This document shows positions 7,723 through 16,599 of a stretch of DNA of 64,000 bases, one piece after another. The notes beneath the pieces are model-generated. The model ran no database searches. It was given only the letters and a program-made list of their open reading frames with translations, and was not told the DNA's origin. Source of the DNA: CALBGR01 sp964499935 (GTDB lineage Bacteria > Patescibacteriota > Saccharimonadia > Saccharimonadales > UBA4665). The number at the start of each line of letters is the position of its first letter. The first letter of the stretch is position 1. The position numbers and the translations under genes were made by a program. The DNA is taken from assembly GCA_964499935.1 (NCBI GenBank), contig CAZCMS010000002.1, forward strand, positions 12,147 through 76,146. Reading direction: 5' to 3'.

Positions 7723-9879
7723 ATGCCCGGCATTTTTCCTGACCAGTCCAAAGGCGGACTTATCGTTCGCAACCCGACGACCGGCCTGCCTATCACGCAG
7801 CCGAACGTATACAATGCTGCCGTGCCGCCGCTCCCGTTTGGCCTCACGTGCGATCTCACTGCAATGCCGGAGGACTGCAACGTCCGTCCGTCCAATTCGC
7901 AGATCAACGCGATCGTATCGGAGATCATCAACTTCTTCACCGGCCTCTCGCCCGAGCGCGGATGGGACTGCACATCGCTGGAGAATTTGAAGGACGCCCT
8001 TGGGGACTTCGTCGCTGGATTGGCGGGCGGCGGTGAAGGTTCGCTCGTCTGCTCTTCCGCCCTTGGCAACGGTAGCGAAAACAGCGCTGCTCTTCTGTAC
8101 TGCGACGGCGCAACCATCAAGCGGCTGCTGATTTCTGGCGAAGGCTCGCTTAAGGAGCTGGTCAGTGCGCAGCTCTGCTCGGCCGAGATCGATGCGCCCA
8201 CCGGCAACAGCGATTATCTCCTGTTCTGCCGTGACGGCGTTGTCACCAAGACTTCTGCTATTTCTTTCCAATGGTTCACGGGCGAATGGGTGCAGAACCG
8301 CTCCTATACGACGAACCATATGGTGCGCAAGGACGGCAGGCTGTATTCGCCGAATGCTGCCATCCCGATCAACACTCCGTTCGTGATCGGCACTTCGCTG
8401 GCGACGTGGTACGAAGTCAGCCCGACTGGCATCAGCGTGCCGTACAATCCGGCGAATGCATACACGATCAATACCATCATCGACAAGGGCGGAAAGTTCT
8501 ATGCTGCCAATGATGATATTCCGCCGAATACGGCTTTCGCGATCGGTACGACCGGCGCAACGTGGCGCGAGGTAAAGCTCAGCGAGGCATTCATCAATGA
8601 TTGGTCTGCCGCCCTCTCCTATGGCAAGAACAACGTCGTCGTAAAGGACGGCGTTATCTGGCGTGCCAATCAGCCCACGTCTCCAGGCCCGTGGTCCGCT
8701 GCGCAGTGGGACCAGATCGGCGGCGAACGGAACATCTACCGTGGCCCATGGGCCATCGGCAATGCCTATCGAGTGACTGACCTTGTGCAGCGTAACAATC
8801 GCTTGTATGAGGCCAATGCCGCAATCCCTGCAAACACCGCATTCACGATAGGCCAGACCGGCGCTACTTGGCGCGAAATTTCGCCGTCGCTCGGTACTGA
8901 GTATGACAATGACAGCACGTATGTATCTGGCAATATTGTCAGCTATAATGGCAACTTCTACGTGGCCAATGGAGCCATCCCGGTCAACACTCCGCCAAGC
9001 GGCAGCAATATCGGCATTACGGGCGCGACATGGCGTCCGTTCAGCGTCTCGCAGCTGATCCTCAAGCAGTACAGCGATAGCGACACTTACGTCGGCAATG
9101 AGCTGTTCGAGCGGCAGACCGAAATTCCTGGACAGCGCGCTCTGTTCCGGACCGTGGCGGCAGGCAAGCAGCCTTCTATCTTCGGCTACCAGTATGCAGA
9201 CGTGATCGGCGAGCGCAACAAGTTCAGGGCCGATTGGTCCGTCGACGGCAGCTACAAAGCAGACGACGTTGTCTTTGCGCCGCCCGCCGCTGGCCTGTTC
9301 GCCTTCGCACTGGTCCGCGCTAACTCAGACATTGCGCCGGGCACTGCCTTTGCTCTCGGCACGACCATGAACACTTGGGAAGTGATCAACGCAACGGACC
9401 TGTCTTCGTTGCTGTACGATCAATCCAAGTCGTATGCTGCCGGTCAGCTTGTAATTACCCCTTGGGGCATCTTCCGCGCGAATGCGAATGTTGGGGCTGG
9501 CCTCGCGTTCGTTGAGCACAATTTCGCGGGCGCAACGTGGCGTTCGATGAACAAGCGTCGCCCAACGCTCACTATCTCGACCAACCTATCCCAAGCGGTC
9601 AACAACCATCTCGATCGCCACTTGGCGTTCACGGCGGCGGGCGTCAAGACCTATACGATCAACGACCTGGACTTCCAGGACGGCGACATGATCACCGGCT
9701 ATTCGACAAATGGCCAGTTGTCATTCGCAGCCGGAAATGGCAATGTCCTTCACACGCCTGAGACCCTGTCTCTGCGCGACGTTGATTACGCCACTTTCGT
9801 CATTCACTGCATCGGCCCTTCCATCGCAAGCGGTCAACCCAAGGAATTCGTCCTTTCGGGAGACCTGCTCTCCATCTGA
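7723..9879 (+). CDS. Tail fibre/adhesin with tandem carbohydrate-binding-like modules
   Basis: 718 aa after an AGGAGCTGAA leader. Residues 1-100 repeat the attachment domain of the preceding fibre (MPGIFP..., 'NAIVSEIINFF', 'DCTSLENLKDAL'). Residues about 185-610 contain about six or seven modules of the pattern W-x(4-7)-Y-x(4)-VV-x-DGRLYxANAAIPxNTxFxIGTTGATWREV, each 45-60 residues. The Trp/Tyr spacing resembles the short ChiC-type CBM5/12 fold, so a sugar-binding role at the cell surface is likely. The last 100 residues form a different, non-repeated domain. Confidence 0.7.
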   Translation: MPGIFPDQSKGGLIVRNPTTGLPITQPNVYNAAVPPLPFGLTCDLTAMPEDCNVRPSNSQINAIVSEIINFFTGLSPERGWDCTSLENLKDALGDFVAGLAGGGEGSLVCSSALGNGSENSAALLYCDGATIKRLLISGEGSLKELVSAQLCSAEIDAPTGNSDYLLFCRDGVVTKTSAISFQWFTGEWVQNRSYTTNHMVRKDGRLYSPNAAIPINTPFVIGTSLATWYEVSPTGISVPYNPANAYTINTIIDKGGKFYAANDDIPPNTAFAIGTTGATWREVKLSEAFINDWSAALSYGKNNVVVKDGVIWRANQPTSPGPWSAAQWDQIGGERNIYRGPWAIGNAYRVTDLVQRNNRLYEANAAIPANTAFTIGQTGATWREISPSLGTEYDNDSTYVSGNIVSYNGNFYVANGAIPVNTPPSGSNIGITGATWRPFSVSQLILKQYSDSDTYVGNELFERQTEIPGQRALFRTVAAGKQPSIFGYQYADVIGERNKFRADWSVDGSYKADDVVFAPPAAGLFAFALVRANSDIAPGTAFALGTTMNTWEVINATDLSSLLYDQSKSYAAGQLVITPWGIFRANANVGAGLAFVEHNFAGATWRSMNKRRPTLTISTNLSQAVNNHLDRHLAFTAAGVKTYTINDLDFQDGDMITGYSTNGQLSFAAGNGNVLHTPETLSLRDVDYATFVIHCIGPSIASGQPKEFVLSGDLLSI

Positions 9880-9886
9880 GGAACAC

Positions 9887-10993
9887 ATGTCTCTTTCGGC
9901 ACAAGAGCTCGCCCTCGTCGGCAAATACTCCGCGCAACGCGGCGTGAAACTGAACGCAAGCCTCGCCTTCATGCAGGTAGAAACCGGCATGCAGACAGGC
10001 ACGCTCATTGATGGCGTGGTGAAGGCGATCATTCGCTGGGAAGGCCATTATTTCGATCGGCTTATCAAGCCATCCCTGCAAGCGACAGCCCGGAAGCTAA
10101 AGCTGGCCAGCCCCAAGGTTGGCGGCATTCCGAACCCGGCTTCACAGCAGGCTCGATACCTGATCTTGGACGAAGGCAAGAAGCTCGACTACACTGCCGC
10201 CGTAAGCTCATGCTCATGGGGCGTTGGGCAGGTCATGGGCGCGCACTGGAAGAAGCTCGGCTTCGCTTCAGCCAAGGATTTTGAGGACACGGCGCAGGCT
10301 GGCTTTAGCGGTCAGCTGGCGATCATGTTCGCGTTCATGGATGTCAGCGGTATCATCCAGCATCTGCGCCGCCTTGACTGGTCTGCCGTCGCCCGCATCT
10401 GGAACGGCGAGGCGTATGCCAAGAACAAATACGACGTGAAGATGAAGGAAGCTTTCGAGAAGCTGGAAGGGGCACCCGCTCCGGCTCCGGCTTCCGCTGG
10501 CATGATGCGCGTCGGCTCCAAGGGCGCAAAGGTCCGCGAACTGCAAGGCTTGCTGGTCCGCGCTGGCTATGCGGTCAACGTCGATGGCGACTACGGCGCT
10601 GCCACTGAGCGCGCGGTGAAGTCGTTCCAAGCCAAGAACAACCTTGACGTAGATGGCGTCGCCGGTCCGCAGACCATGCAGCTATTGCAGACGTTCAAAG
10701 CGCCGGGCGAGAAGGTCGGTCAGCTCAAGCCGCTGGACACGCCCGAAGTCAAGCAGGGACTATTCTCTGCTATCGGCGGCGCTGGTGGCACGGGCGCGGT
10801 CAAGTCGACCATCGACCAAGCCAAGGATCAGCTTGCGCCATATGTCGGCAATGCCTTTGTCGACAACATGATGACGTACCTGACCATTGCAGGCGTCGTC
10901 GTTCTGATCGGCGGTCTGGGCTATGCCGGGTACGGTCTCTGGAAAAAGCGCCACTCCTCCCTTGGGGTCGAAGATAAGGTTGCAATGGCATGA
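9887..10993 (+). CDS. Endolysin: muramidase domain, PG-binding domain and C-terminal membrane helix
   Basis: 368 aa. I chose the ATG at 9887 because it follows a GAGGAA box eight bases after the fibre stop; the frame is open further upstream. Residues 45-195 are an N-acetylmuramidase of the DUF3380 type: 'IRWEGHYFDRL' with candidate catalytic Glu52, and 'CSWGVGQVMGAHW'. Residues 207-269 are a peptidoglycan-binding type 1 domain (RELQGLLVRAGY, VDGDYGAATERAVKSFQ). Residues 329-351 form a transmembrane helix followed by WKKRH. It cleaves peptidoglycan glycan strands at lysis; a C-terminal anchor is unusual. Confidence 0.85.
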   Translation: MSLSAQELALVGKYSAQRGVKLNASLAFMQVETGMQTGTLIDGVVKAIIRWEGHYFDRLIKPSLQATARKLKLASPKVGGIPNPASQQARYLILDEGKKLDYTAAVSSCSWGVGQVMGAHWKKLGFASAKDFEDTAQAGFSGQLAIMFAFMDVSGIIQHLRRLDWSAVARIWNGEAYAKNKYDVKMKEAFEKLEGAPAPAPASAGMMRVGSKGAKVRELQGLLVRAGYAVNVDGDYGAATERAVKSFQAKNNLDVDGVAGPQTMQLLQTFKAPGEKVGQLKPLDTPEVKQGLFSAIGGAGGTGAVKSTIDQAKDQLAPYVGNAFVDNMMTYLTIAGVVVLIGGLGYAGYGLWKKRHSSLGVEDKVAMA

Positions 10994-11238
10994 CCATCAA
11001 CAGCTATATCAAGATCGGCCTCGGTATCGTAGCCCTGCTCATTATGGGCTACGTCATCCACAATGTCTACAACTACGGGCGCGACACGGCCCTTGACGGT
11101 GTGAGGAAGAACAATGAACGTCTCGGCACGGACGCGGATAAAGCTGCTCTCGATTATGATGACTGCAAGCGGGCTAACCGCTTGTGGGACTGGCGGAACA
11201 ATCGATGTGGCGGCAATGCGCCGAACGGTAGGAACTGA
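10990..11238 (+). CDS. Inner-membrane spanin (Rz-like)
   Basis: 82 aa, overlapping the endolysin stop by four bases. Residues 5-25 form one N-terminal transmembrane helix (YIKIGLGIVALLIMGYVIHNV), followed by a short charged periplasmic segment. The out-of-frame lipoprotein gene nested at its 3' end is the standard Rz/Rz1 arrangement, so this is the partner that reaches across the periplasm to fuse membranes. It is shorter than lambda Rz. Confidence 0.75.
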   Translation: MTINSYIKIGLGIVALLIMGYVIHNVYNYGRDTALDGVRKNNERLGTDADKAALDYDDCKRANRLWDWRNNRCGGNAPNGRN

Positions 11239-11380
11239 CCTGATTGGGGTCAAGGGAGCGACCGTTGAAGATCAAGATAACATTAACCGAACTGTGGTCC
11301 GCCTTGGTGCAGCAAAGATATATACCGCTGGAGACCTCGCTACCCACGGGCAACGGCTTGCCGCCCGGCAGGCAAATTAA
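11114..11380 (+). CDS. Outer-membrane spanin lipoprotein (Rz1-like), nested start
   Basis: 88 aa in a different frame, starting inside the i-spanin gene and running past its end. It has a basic N-terminus, a hydrophobic core and the lipobox L-T-A-C with Cys24 as lipidation site. This fits the o-spanin that pairs with the upstream Rz-like protein in the last step of lysis. Confidence 0.75.
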   Translation: MNVSARTRIKLLSIMMTASGLTACGTGGTIDVAAMRRTVGTDLIGVKGATVEDQDNINRTVVRLGAAKIYTAGDLATHGQRLAARQAN

Positions 11381-11410
11381 AAGGCCGCTAGAAACCAAAT
11401 CTAGCGGCCT
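11375..11410 (-). terminator. Rho-independent terminator for the leftward operon
   Basis: Perfect 11-bp inverted repeat AGGCCGCTAGA (11382-11392) / TCTAGCGGCCT (11400-11410) with a 7-nt loop. Read on the minus strand, the stem is followed by TTTTAAT, so it should stop leftward transcription that has passed 11457. On the plus strand there is no U-tract, but the hairpin lies just after the spanins and could act weakly there too. Confidence 0.75.
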
Positions 11411-11456
11411 CAGAGGCGTTTCTAGCCGCGCTGGCTAGGGTAGTAGCCTAACGCCC

Positions 11457-11852
11457 TTACTGCTTGCCCTTGGCCCCCTGTGCGCCGTACGAATGCGCAA
11501 TGCCTTGCAGGGCCAGGACGGTCGAGTGGTGTTGCATCTGGCCGAGCTCGGTCATGTGGAAATGCAGGTCGACGAAACCCTGTTCGATTTCGGCCGCAAT
11601 CTTCTGCACGCGAGCCTGCTTTTCCTTGATGGCTCGATCGATCTGGTCTTTCTCGCTCATGGTGTTCTCCATGGTCTTCATGGAAATTTCCGCCGGGGTC
11701 ACGCTTGCCTTCATCGGCGCTGGCGCGGCCGGGCGCTGATGCGCCGGAATGGTCGCGGCTTTCTGAGCTTCACCGCGCGCGTCAGCTGCCGCCAGTACAC
11801 CGCGAATGCCGCTGTCAATTTCTTCGTTCTGCTTCTGCGAAATGTCATTCAT
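11457..11852 (-). CDS. Unknown protein, Ala/Gln-rich with coiled coil
   Basis: 131 aa, last gene of the leftward operon. The N-terminal half is Ala/Pro-rich. Residues about 65-105 (MSEKDQIDRAIKEKQARVQKIAAEIEQGF) are likely a coiled coil. No family recognised. The start follows a good AGGAGCG box on the minus strand. Confidence 0.6.
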   Translation of the reverse strand: MNDISQKQNEEIDSGIRGVLAAADARGEAQKAATIPAHQRPAAPAPMKASVTPAEISMKTMENTMSEKDQIDRAIKEKQARVQKIAAEIEQGFVDLHFHMTELGQMQHHSTVLALQGIAHSYGAQGAKGKQ

Positions 11853-11876
11853 GTTACGCTCCTGATTATTGTTGAA

Positions 11877-12041
11877 TTACGCGACGGCCTTTTGTGCCTT
11901 TACCGTCACGACGACTATCTGCTGGTTCGGAAACATTTTACGAACCGTGTCTGCTGCAGATATAGGATCGGAAGCGGCGACCGTTCTTGTGTCGATCTTG
12001 CCGCTTGCCCGAAGTTCGAATTTGACTTTGAAATTGCCCAT
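11877..12041 (-). CDS. Small unknown protein (54 aa)
   Basis: 54 aa: MGNFKVKFELRASGKI..., with alternating beta strands ending in IVVVTVKAQKAVA. It starts directly after the stop of the next gene to the right, so it appears translationally linked within the operon. Unknown function. Confidence 0.55.
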   Translation of the reverse strand: MGNFKVKFELRASGKIDTRTVAASDPISAADTVRKMFPNQQIVVVTVKAQKAVA

Positions 12042-12350
12042 TTACGCTGGCTCCCTCGCCCATGTCCCAACGAGCTTGGCATAGTCCCCGCGAATTGTAA
12101 AGGCCAGTTTATTACCTCTTCCAATCATATGGTTACTAGTCAAGGTTAACTGCGCATAGTTCATTTTGCGCTCAAGGTCGCGCATGCAAGCGCAAATCCC
12201 AGAGCGGAAATTGACTTGCAAATTGTCAGGGTCCAGCTCGCCCTTCACCATGTCGCAGATTTCGTCAACCTCGACAGTTTCCTTGCCTTGCTTCTGTAGC
12301 CGGGCAATCGCTTCGAGAATAGCCATTTGTTTGTTAGAAAATCGGAGCAT
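12042..12350 (-). CDS. Small protein with possible winged-helix fold
   Basis: 102 aa, overlapping the end of the helicase gene by 17 bp. The order of helices (FSNKQMAILEAIARLQKQ..., VEVDEICDMV, LQVNFRSGICACMRDLERKM) followed by a beta-rich 'NHMIGRGNKLAFTIRGDYAKLVG' resembles a winged-helix DNA-binding domain. It could serve the adjacent helicase or act as a regulator. Not assignable to a named family by eye. Confidence 0.55.
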   Translation of the reverse strand: MLRFSNKQMAILEAIARLQKQGKETVEVDEICDMVKGELDPDNLQVNFRSGICACMRDLERKMNYAQLTLTSNHMIGRGNKLAFTIRGDYAKLVGTWAREPA

Positions 12351-14100
12351 TGCCTGCCTCGTGGATCATTTTGCGGATGTCGTCAAGCACCAGAGTAGAC
12401 AGAGCCTTCTTCGCCTTCAAGTTGGCTAGAATGCCCGTGTCCACGGTGCGGCTTGCGATCAGATCGATGAAGTGGCAGGCTTCCTTCGTTCCGATACGGT
12501 GGATGCGATCCTCGCTCTGCCAGCGGTGCACTGAGTTGAACGAGTTCGAATAGTAGATGGCATGGGTGCAAAGGCCCTGAAGATTGAGGCCGGTGCCGCC
12601 CGCTGCCGGGTTAGAGATGAAAATGTCTTTACCCGACTTTGGGTCGAGGAACGCAGCCTTGTTGCGGGCGCGATCATCGTCAGAAGTAGGGCCGATGTAG
12701 TCCACGGCTCTGTTGCCGAACAGCTTCATGAGGACTGTAGCATCATGTTGGAACCGGCACCAGATGATTTTCTTGCGCTCGACCCCAATCATCTCGTCCA
12801 GCTCTTCGGCCAGCTCCAAGCGCGGGTTCTTCAAGAACTCATACTTGGTGCCGTCGTCCAGCTTCATGAAGCCGCATGTGATCTGCTGAAGGCGCAGGAT
12901 CATGGTGGCCGCATGCTCGACCGTCATGACGCGCTCGTTCAGCACCTTGTATTCCTCGCCAGTGACTTCGTCCTTCACCAGCTCTTCGGCTTTCTCCAGC
13001 CGCACAAGGAAGTCTTCCTTAAGCTTGCCATAGGCGTCCTGCTGCTCATTGGTCAGCTTGAACGCCTTGCGCTCGTAGACCTTCTCAGGCAGGTCGAGCT
13101 CATCCTTGGTGGCGCGGAAGGTCACGGGGTCGATGCGCATATAGAACTTCTCCAAGTTCTTATGGCCCATGACTTTCTTGCCTTCAAAGCCGCCCATGCG
13201 GCAGTAATCCTTGCGGAACGAAGACTTGTACTCTTCCCCAATGATGTCGCTGTCAAGGAAGAAGAACTGACCCCAAACGTCCTCCAAGTTCTTGGCGATT
13301 GGGGTCCCGCTGAGGATCGACCTATAGGCGATGAACGGCTTCAGCTTGAGCAGCGTCTTTGCGCGATTGGTCTCTGGGTCCTTGGCCTCTTGGCTCTCGT
13401 CGACTACGCCATAGACCCGGCCCTGGAACGCACGCAGGAATTTGACGAAGGCGGCATAGCCCTTCTTGTTCCAGATGGCGTCAATGTTGATCGAAAATAC
13501 GATCAGCTTATCCTTCACGCGCATGAGCCGGTCGATGGCTTCCAGCTCGCGCTTGGTGCTGCCGCCTTCCCACGCTAGCCCTACATAAGGGATCGACGAA
13601 TGGATATGCTCGATGATCTGCTCATCGATCCATTGTTCGTGCACGCCCTTCTTGGTGATAACGAACAGCACGTCAATTTCGTACTTGCACCAAAGCCAGA
13701 CGGCCTTGTCGATCGTGACCTTGGTCTTGCCCGTGCCGGTCTCCATGAACAGGGCCGAGCATTCCAGATCCTTGGTCATTTCGAACGCGCGGTTCTGATG
13801 GTCATAGCCGGGCATGGCCGTCTGGAACGGCGGGCGGTTGCCACGGTTAATCATCAGAAAGTCATTGTTGAGGTTCAGCACCTTGGTTTTCTGGCGCTGA
13901 TCGTCATGCTCGCATTCTGGGAATATCTCGAGCCAGTTCTCAATATTGCGCTGCGTCGTTTCGAAGTAATAGGATTTGCCGTCCTTCTTGAAACCCTTGC
14001 GACCAGAAACCTTAAGCAGAAAGCGGGTCAGCCGTGTGCCATATACCTCGCCACGATCGATAGTGACGAGGCAGGTTTCATTCGTTGTTGTGAGTTTCAT
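12334..14100 (-). CDS. SNF2-family DNA helicase/translocase
   Basis: 588 aa from the ATG at 14100, chosen because AAGGG lies 7 nt upstream on the minus strand. Motifs in order: Walker A METGTGKT (119-126), motif II DESQ in place of the usual DEAH (234-237), motif III LSGTPIAKN (263-271), and motif VI QSEDRIHRIGT (528-538), which identifies the Swi2/Snf2 class of superfamily 2. An ATP-driven duplex translocase; in phages such proteins serve replication or recombination. It lies downstream of the primase-helicase gene in the same operon. Confidence 0.85.
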   Translation of the reverse strand: MKLTTTNETCLVTIDRGEVYGTRLTRFLLKVSGRKGFKKDGKSYYFETTQRNIENWLEIFPECEHDDQRQKTKVLNLNNDFLMINRGNRPPFQTAMPGYDHQNRAFEMTKDLECSALFMETGTGKTKVTIDKAVWLWCKYEIDVLFVITKKGVHEQWIDEQIIEHIHSSIPYVGLAWEGGSTKRELEAIDRLMRVKDKLIVFSINIDAIWNKKGYAAFVKFLRAFQGRVYGVVDESQEAKDPETNRAKTLLKLKPFIAYRSILSGTPIAKNLEDVWGQFFFLDSDIIGEEYKSSFRKDYCRMGGFEGKKVMGHKNLEKFYMRIDPVTFRATKDELDLPEKVYERKAFKLTNEQQDAYGKLKEDFLVRLEKAEELVKDEVTGEEYKVLNERVMTVEHAATMILRLQQITCGFMKLDDGTKYEFLKNPRLELAEELDEMIGVERKKIIWCRFQHDATVLMKLFGNRAVDYIGPTSDDDRARNKAAFLDPKSGKDIFISNPAAGGTGLNLQGLCTHAIYYSNSFNSVHRWQSEDRIHRIGTKEACHFIDLIASRTVDTGILANLKAKKALSTLVLDDIRKMIHEAGNAPIF

Positions 14101-14158
14101 GACATGCCCTTGATTGTGCCGTACTCTTGCATAACCCTGCCTAAAAGGCAAGGTTCTT

Positions 14159-16375
14159 TTACATCACGCCGCTAACCTGCATGCCTGCCAGATCGGCCGG
14201 AAACTTGATGTGATCACGGATAAGATCGGTGATGATCTTGTCGTTCTGCTCAGGCTCTTCGAACAGCGCTTTGTACTCTTCGTACAGCGCCGGGCTGACC
14301 AGTACGTACTGCAGATTGCCCGCAATACGTATCCGCTTGATGTGAGCGAACATGCCCTCGTTGATCATCGCTTTGCGCAGGTCGTGGGCCGTACTAAACG
14401 ACTTGCCTTTGCTGTCGCGCATGACCCAAAGCTCAAGTTCGCGCGTGGTGATGCAGACCTTTGCGCCTTCAAAGATAATACGCTCGGCCAGTTCGGCAGC
14501 ACGTACCTCTTCCGGTGTGCGGCTGGCAGCAATCATCTCGCGCTTCTTCTTGGTCATTGGGGCCGGAGAGCCTGCCGAGACGTAATCGCCATAGTGCTGC
14601 GCCCAATTGAGGATGATCCCCAAGCCACCAGCATCAATCCAGCGATTGAAGTCCTGGAACTTCTTGATCGGCCAAGCGACCTCGGTGCATTCAGGGCAAA
14701 GCCAGCGGCGGTCGGTATCTTCAATCTTCATTGCCTTGACCGAGTTGGAGCAGCAGCAATAGTGCGACCAATTCTCGATCTTGTAGCGCTTCTGGTTCTT
14801 CTCGTTGACCATGATATCTTCGTCGGTGATATAGGTCTTGAGTTTGTTGTAGGCTTTCCAGGAATGGCCAGAGTAGATTTCAGAAACGACCACGAGCCGC
14901 TTGTTAGCCATCCACGAATTGAACTGGCTTTCGACAATATCAGTTTCCGTCGGGAAGCCGACATTGTTCATGCCGACCAGCGGCGCGAGGATGCGGTTGG
15001 TAAGCGTTGATTTACCGACACCTTGGCGCTCGGAGACCAGCAGCAGGCCATAGGCCATGCGGACTTCTGGTCTTGCGATGAGCGTAGCGCACCAGCGCAG
15101 CACGTCCTCCCGCTCTTCATCATTGACAAATAGGTAACGCATAAATTCCAGGAATGGCGTCGGGTCGCCAGCAATCGGCTTGACGTTGGGGGCAACGTAC
15201 ATATTGATCGCAGACGTGCTGTCGTCAGTTACCTTGCGCCCCTGAACGTCGGGCCGGTAGGTCAGGCGGCTCAGGCGTCCGGAATACTTCTTGAGGATCA
15301 GCTTGCAGGTGTCGGAAGTATTGGAGAAGCTGGACAACACACTGTTGATGATCTTGTCGGAACCTTGGATATGCGGGCGCTCCAGATTGACAAACAGGTC
15401 AGCATTGTCGACATAGAACCACTCGTCCGTCACGTGCGGGCGCAGGATAACAATCGGCTTGCCCTTGGGCTGTTTGACTTCGTCCGTCATCCACGTAGCA
15501 GGATGGATGCAGCTTTCGAACGCCGGGCCAATGTAGATGTTCTTGCCCTCAATCTCGCTGAACATCTTCTTCGGGAACGGGTCAGCAAGGTCGAAGGCCG
15601 CTGGCCATTCGTCAGTGAACTGGACATGGAACGTCTGCATGCGCAAGCGCTGCGAGATTGGGGCTACGGCCTCGCGACCGGGCTTGTCGTTATCTGAAAC
15701 AATGTAGGCGCGTCTAATGCCCATTTCGTTCAGCACATTCCAGTTTGTACGGCCCGGCACAAACGCGCCGCCCGCCCAACCTACGTGCGCGCCTGCCCGT
15801 AGCTCCTCAAGCCAAGGATGGGAACCATTGTTGGCTATTAAGCGTTGTACCGCACGGGCAGCTTTTGCCCCTTCGTGAATGAAGACCGTTGTATGGTGTC
15901 CGATCTGGTCGAGGCCATACAGCGGCAGGCCCATGGGCGGCTCAGCGCGTCGCCATTTGTTGTCAGACCAGAACGTATATGGGACGTAGCGCTTCTCTTG
16001 CTCGTCGGTCTTAGGGTCCAGTCGCAGCTGGAGCATTGTGATATTGCCCCACTGATCTTTGAACTCGAACACGCTGTCAACGTCAGCTTCTTCCAGCTCC
16101 TTCGGCAGATTGGTTGCTCGGGCCGGTCGGACGTATTCTGGAAACTGGCCCACGGGCCATGTCGCCATAATGTCCTGCTTTTCCTGATCGGTTGGCTCGT
16201 ACCCCTCGGAAGCCTTGGGTTCCCCGGTTTGGGGATCAAACTCGATGCGGGCCTTATCGATGTTGTAAGCGCCGCGCTTTTCTTGGACTACTGCAGAATA
16301 AAGTCCTCGTGTTTCAGCCTTAAATCGCCGAAGGTAGCGGGCTACATCCGGGATATCATAAAGATCGGAGATCAT
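14159..16375 (-). CDS. Primase-helicase (Toprim domain plus SF3-type ATPase)
   Basis: 738 aa. A Toprim-like domain has the acidic motifs EGAKA (168-172) and DND (228-230). The C-terminal half is an SF3-type helicase of the DUF5906/virulence-associated-E kind, with Walker A ERQGVGKST (449-457), a 'KRLVVVSEI' B-like motif and TDRRW near residue 580. A cluster CCCSN...CPEC (about 555-585) may bind zinc. It probably primes and unwinds for the DnaE-type polymerase encoded next to it. Confidence 0.8.
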   Translation of the reverse strand: MISDLYDIPDVARYLRRFKAETRGLYSAVVQEKRGAYNIDKARIEFDPQTGEPKASEGYEPTDQEKQDIMATWPVGQFPEYVRPARATNLPKELEEADVDSVFEFKDQWGNITMLQLRLDPKTDEQEKRYVPYTFWSDNKWRRAEPPMGLPLYGLDQIGHHTTVFIHEGAKAARAVQRLIANNGSHPWLEELRAGAHVGWAGGAFVPGRTNWNVLNEMGIRRAYIVSDNDKPGREAVAPISQRLRMQTFHVQFTDEWPAAFDLADPFPKKMFSEIEGKNIYIGPAFESCIHPATWMTDEVKQPKGKPIVILRPHVTDEWFYVDNADLFVNLERPHIQGSDKIINSVLSSFSNTSDTCKLILKKYSGRLSRLTYRPDVQGRKVTDDSTSAINMYVAPNVKPIAGDPTPFLEFMRYLFVNDEEREDVLRWCATLIARPEVRMAYGLLLVSERQGVGKSTLTNRILAPLVGMNNVGFPTETDIVESQFNSWMANKRLVVVSEIYSGHSWKAYNKLKTYITDEDIMVNEKNQKRYKIENWSHYCCCSNSVKAMKIEDTDRRWLCPECTEVAWPIKKFQDFNRWIDAGGLGIILNWAQHYGDYVSAGSPAPMTKKKREMIAASRTPEEVRAAELAERIIFEGAKVCITTRELELWVMRDSKGKSFSTAHDLRKAMINEGMFAHIKRIRIAGNLQYVLVSPALYEEYKALFEEPEQNDKIITDLIRDHIKFPADLAGMQVSGVM

Positions 16376-16599
16376 TCTCTGTTACCGCCCAATAGTATTT
16401 CAATATTCTTGGAAGCTTCTTTAAGCTCCCGCTGCCACTTCACTAGTTGATCCCGGCTCACTGGCCGACGCACTTCCAGAGCTAAGCTGGTTTGCCCGGC
16501 TATAGCTCCCGTAACTCGTAGAACTTCCTCCAGAATTGGCCCGGCTCGCGTTGGCTTCTGCACTTGCCTGATCCTCATGCTTGGGATCGATATCCCCAA
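16372..16599 (-). CDS. Possible small overlapping gene between polymerase and primase
   Basis: Up to 75 aa. It ends in an ATGA-type overlap with the primase start and lies largely inside the 3' end of the polymerase gene in another frame. Its sequence (LEEVLRVTGAIAGQTSLALEV..., DQLVKWQRELKEASKNIEILL) looks like a folded helical protein, while the overlapping polymerase frame is Ser/Gly-rich low complexity. The start is unclear: an internal ATG lies at 16578 and no strong ribosome site is visible. Confidence 0.45.
   Translation of the reverse strand: MGISIPSMRIRQVQKPTRAGPILEEVLRVTGAIAGQTSLALEVRRPVSRDQLVKWQRELKEASKNIEILLGGNRE

Noticed and set aside
11493..12149. 218-codon plus-strand frame opposite small leftward genes
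   Set aside because: Covers three coupled minus-strand genes with ribosome sites; no domain, and it follows the convergent terminator.
12562..13578. 338-codon plus-strand frame opposite the SNF2 helicase
   Set aside because: Antisense shadow of a gene with all helicase motifs; no ribosome site or recognisable domain.
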